From contig UQWU01000045.1 of assembly GCA_900544885.1 (NCBI GenBank), positions 1-12,693 of the forward strand: 12,693 nucleotides of DNA, written 5' to 3'. The translations under genes and the position numbers were made by a program. Shown here one piece after another: positions 12,596 through 12,693 of this stretch (position 1 is the first letter of the stretch; every line of letters starts with the position of its first letter). The DNA is from an uncultured Phascolarctobacterium sp. (lineage in GTDB: Bacteria > Bacillota > Negativicutes > Acidaminococcales > Acidaminococcaceae). The notes beneath the pieces are model-generated. The model saw only the letters and a list, made by a program, of their open reading frames with translations, did not search any database and was not told the DNA's origin.

Positions 12596-12693
12596 TCATT
12601 GGCACAAAAAATCTGTGACACCGCGGGCAATTGCTCGGGCAATATCATCTTGATTGTTGATTAGTAACTGAACATCATCTTCATTGCTGATAA
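12596..12693 (-). CDS. C-terminus of a probable N-acetylmuramoyl-L-alanine amidase (endolysin), partial
   Basis: Thirty-one codons enter from the right edge: they begin ISNEDDVQLLINN and end DDIARAIARGVTDFLCQ, then TGA. The pattern, ISN-x-x-D followed by a helix with A-x-A-I-A-x-G-(I/V), matches the end of zinc-dependent Amidase_3 domains (GFxSNxxDxxLL...IAxAIAxGI). If right, it cuts the amide bond between muramic acid and the stem peptide of peptidoglycan and is the phage endolysin. No catalytic residues are visible because they lie outside the window. Confidence 0.6.
   Translation of the reverse strand, partial: ISNEDDVQLLINNQDDIARAIARGVTDFLCQ

Larger units (their letters stand above)
11139..12693. 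mobile_element. Prophage (or phage-like element), lysis end, partial
   Basis: The element runs from the truncated tRNA-Pro to beyond the right edge. The order from right to left, amidase endolysin end, small membrane peptide, spanin-like protein, further micro-peptides, then att site, matches the usual late end of temperate phages, where lysis genes precede the attachment site. All convincing genes here lie on the minus strand, toward att. No integrase is present on this side; it is expected next to the other end. No capsid or tail genes are visible, so the full extent and intactness are unknown. Confidence 0.75.

Noticed and set aside
1..12693. CRISPR array or rRNA gene
   Set aside because: No regularly spaced repeats of suitable length and no rRNA-like sequence on either strand.

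Overview
The window looks like a chromosomal segment of a diderm Firmicute, most likely class Negativicutes and possibly an Acidaminococcaceae relative such as Phascolarctobacterium. The reasons are the moderate GC content, strong AGGAGG-type ribosome binding sites, a long yebC-ruvCAB-queH-spoIID-queA-tgt-yajC-secDF gene train, and a spanin-like lysis protein, which only makes sense in a host with an outer membrane. The lineage is inferred from gene order and protein character; no search was run.

Layout. (1) Bases 1-199: the 5' end of a probable IS30-family insertion sequence, running off the left edge, with a hairpin that can hide its transposase start. (2) Bases 196-317: two intrinsic terminators in tandem, closing the large minus-strand gene train. 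(3) Bases 339-9705: ten tightly packed minus-strand genes in transcription order ruvC, ruvA, ruvB, queH, spoIID-like, queA, tgt, yajC, a 5-formyltetrahydrofolate cyclo-ligase gene, secD, secF. Gaps are a few tens of bases at most, with two true overlaps (yajC/cyclo-ligase and secD/secF). (4) Bases 9717-10499: yebC, with its own promoter and a hairpin terminator before ruvC. (5) Bases 10601-10950: a gene for a small two-helix membrane protein with a recognisable promoter. (6) Bases 11094-11184: the terminator and 3' half of a tRNA-Pro(CGG) gene, i.e. an att site left by integration. (7) From about 11185 to the right edge: the lysis end of a prophage or related element, in transcription order the 3' end of an amidase endolysin gene, a 32-residue membrane peptide, a structured intergenic region, a spanin-like coiled-coil protein, then 27- and 26-residue hydrophobic peptides, and helically phased direct repeats next to the att core.

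How the genes work together. RuvC, RuvA and RuvB form the Holliday junction resolvasome. Tgt, QueA and QueH carry out the last three steps of queuosine synthesis on tRNA. YajC, SecD and SecF form the accessory complex of the Sec translocon. The cyclo-ligase and the SpoIID-like protein ride in the same transcription unit. The least ordinary points are the SpoIID-like protein, which has lost its expected catalytic and signature residues; SecF, which has Gly where a proton-path Asp is usual; the self-masking transposase start; and the prophage lysis end, with a predicted two-anchor spanin and several unannotated micro-proteins.
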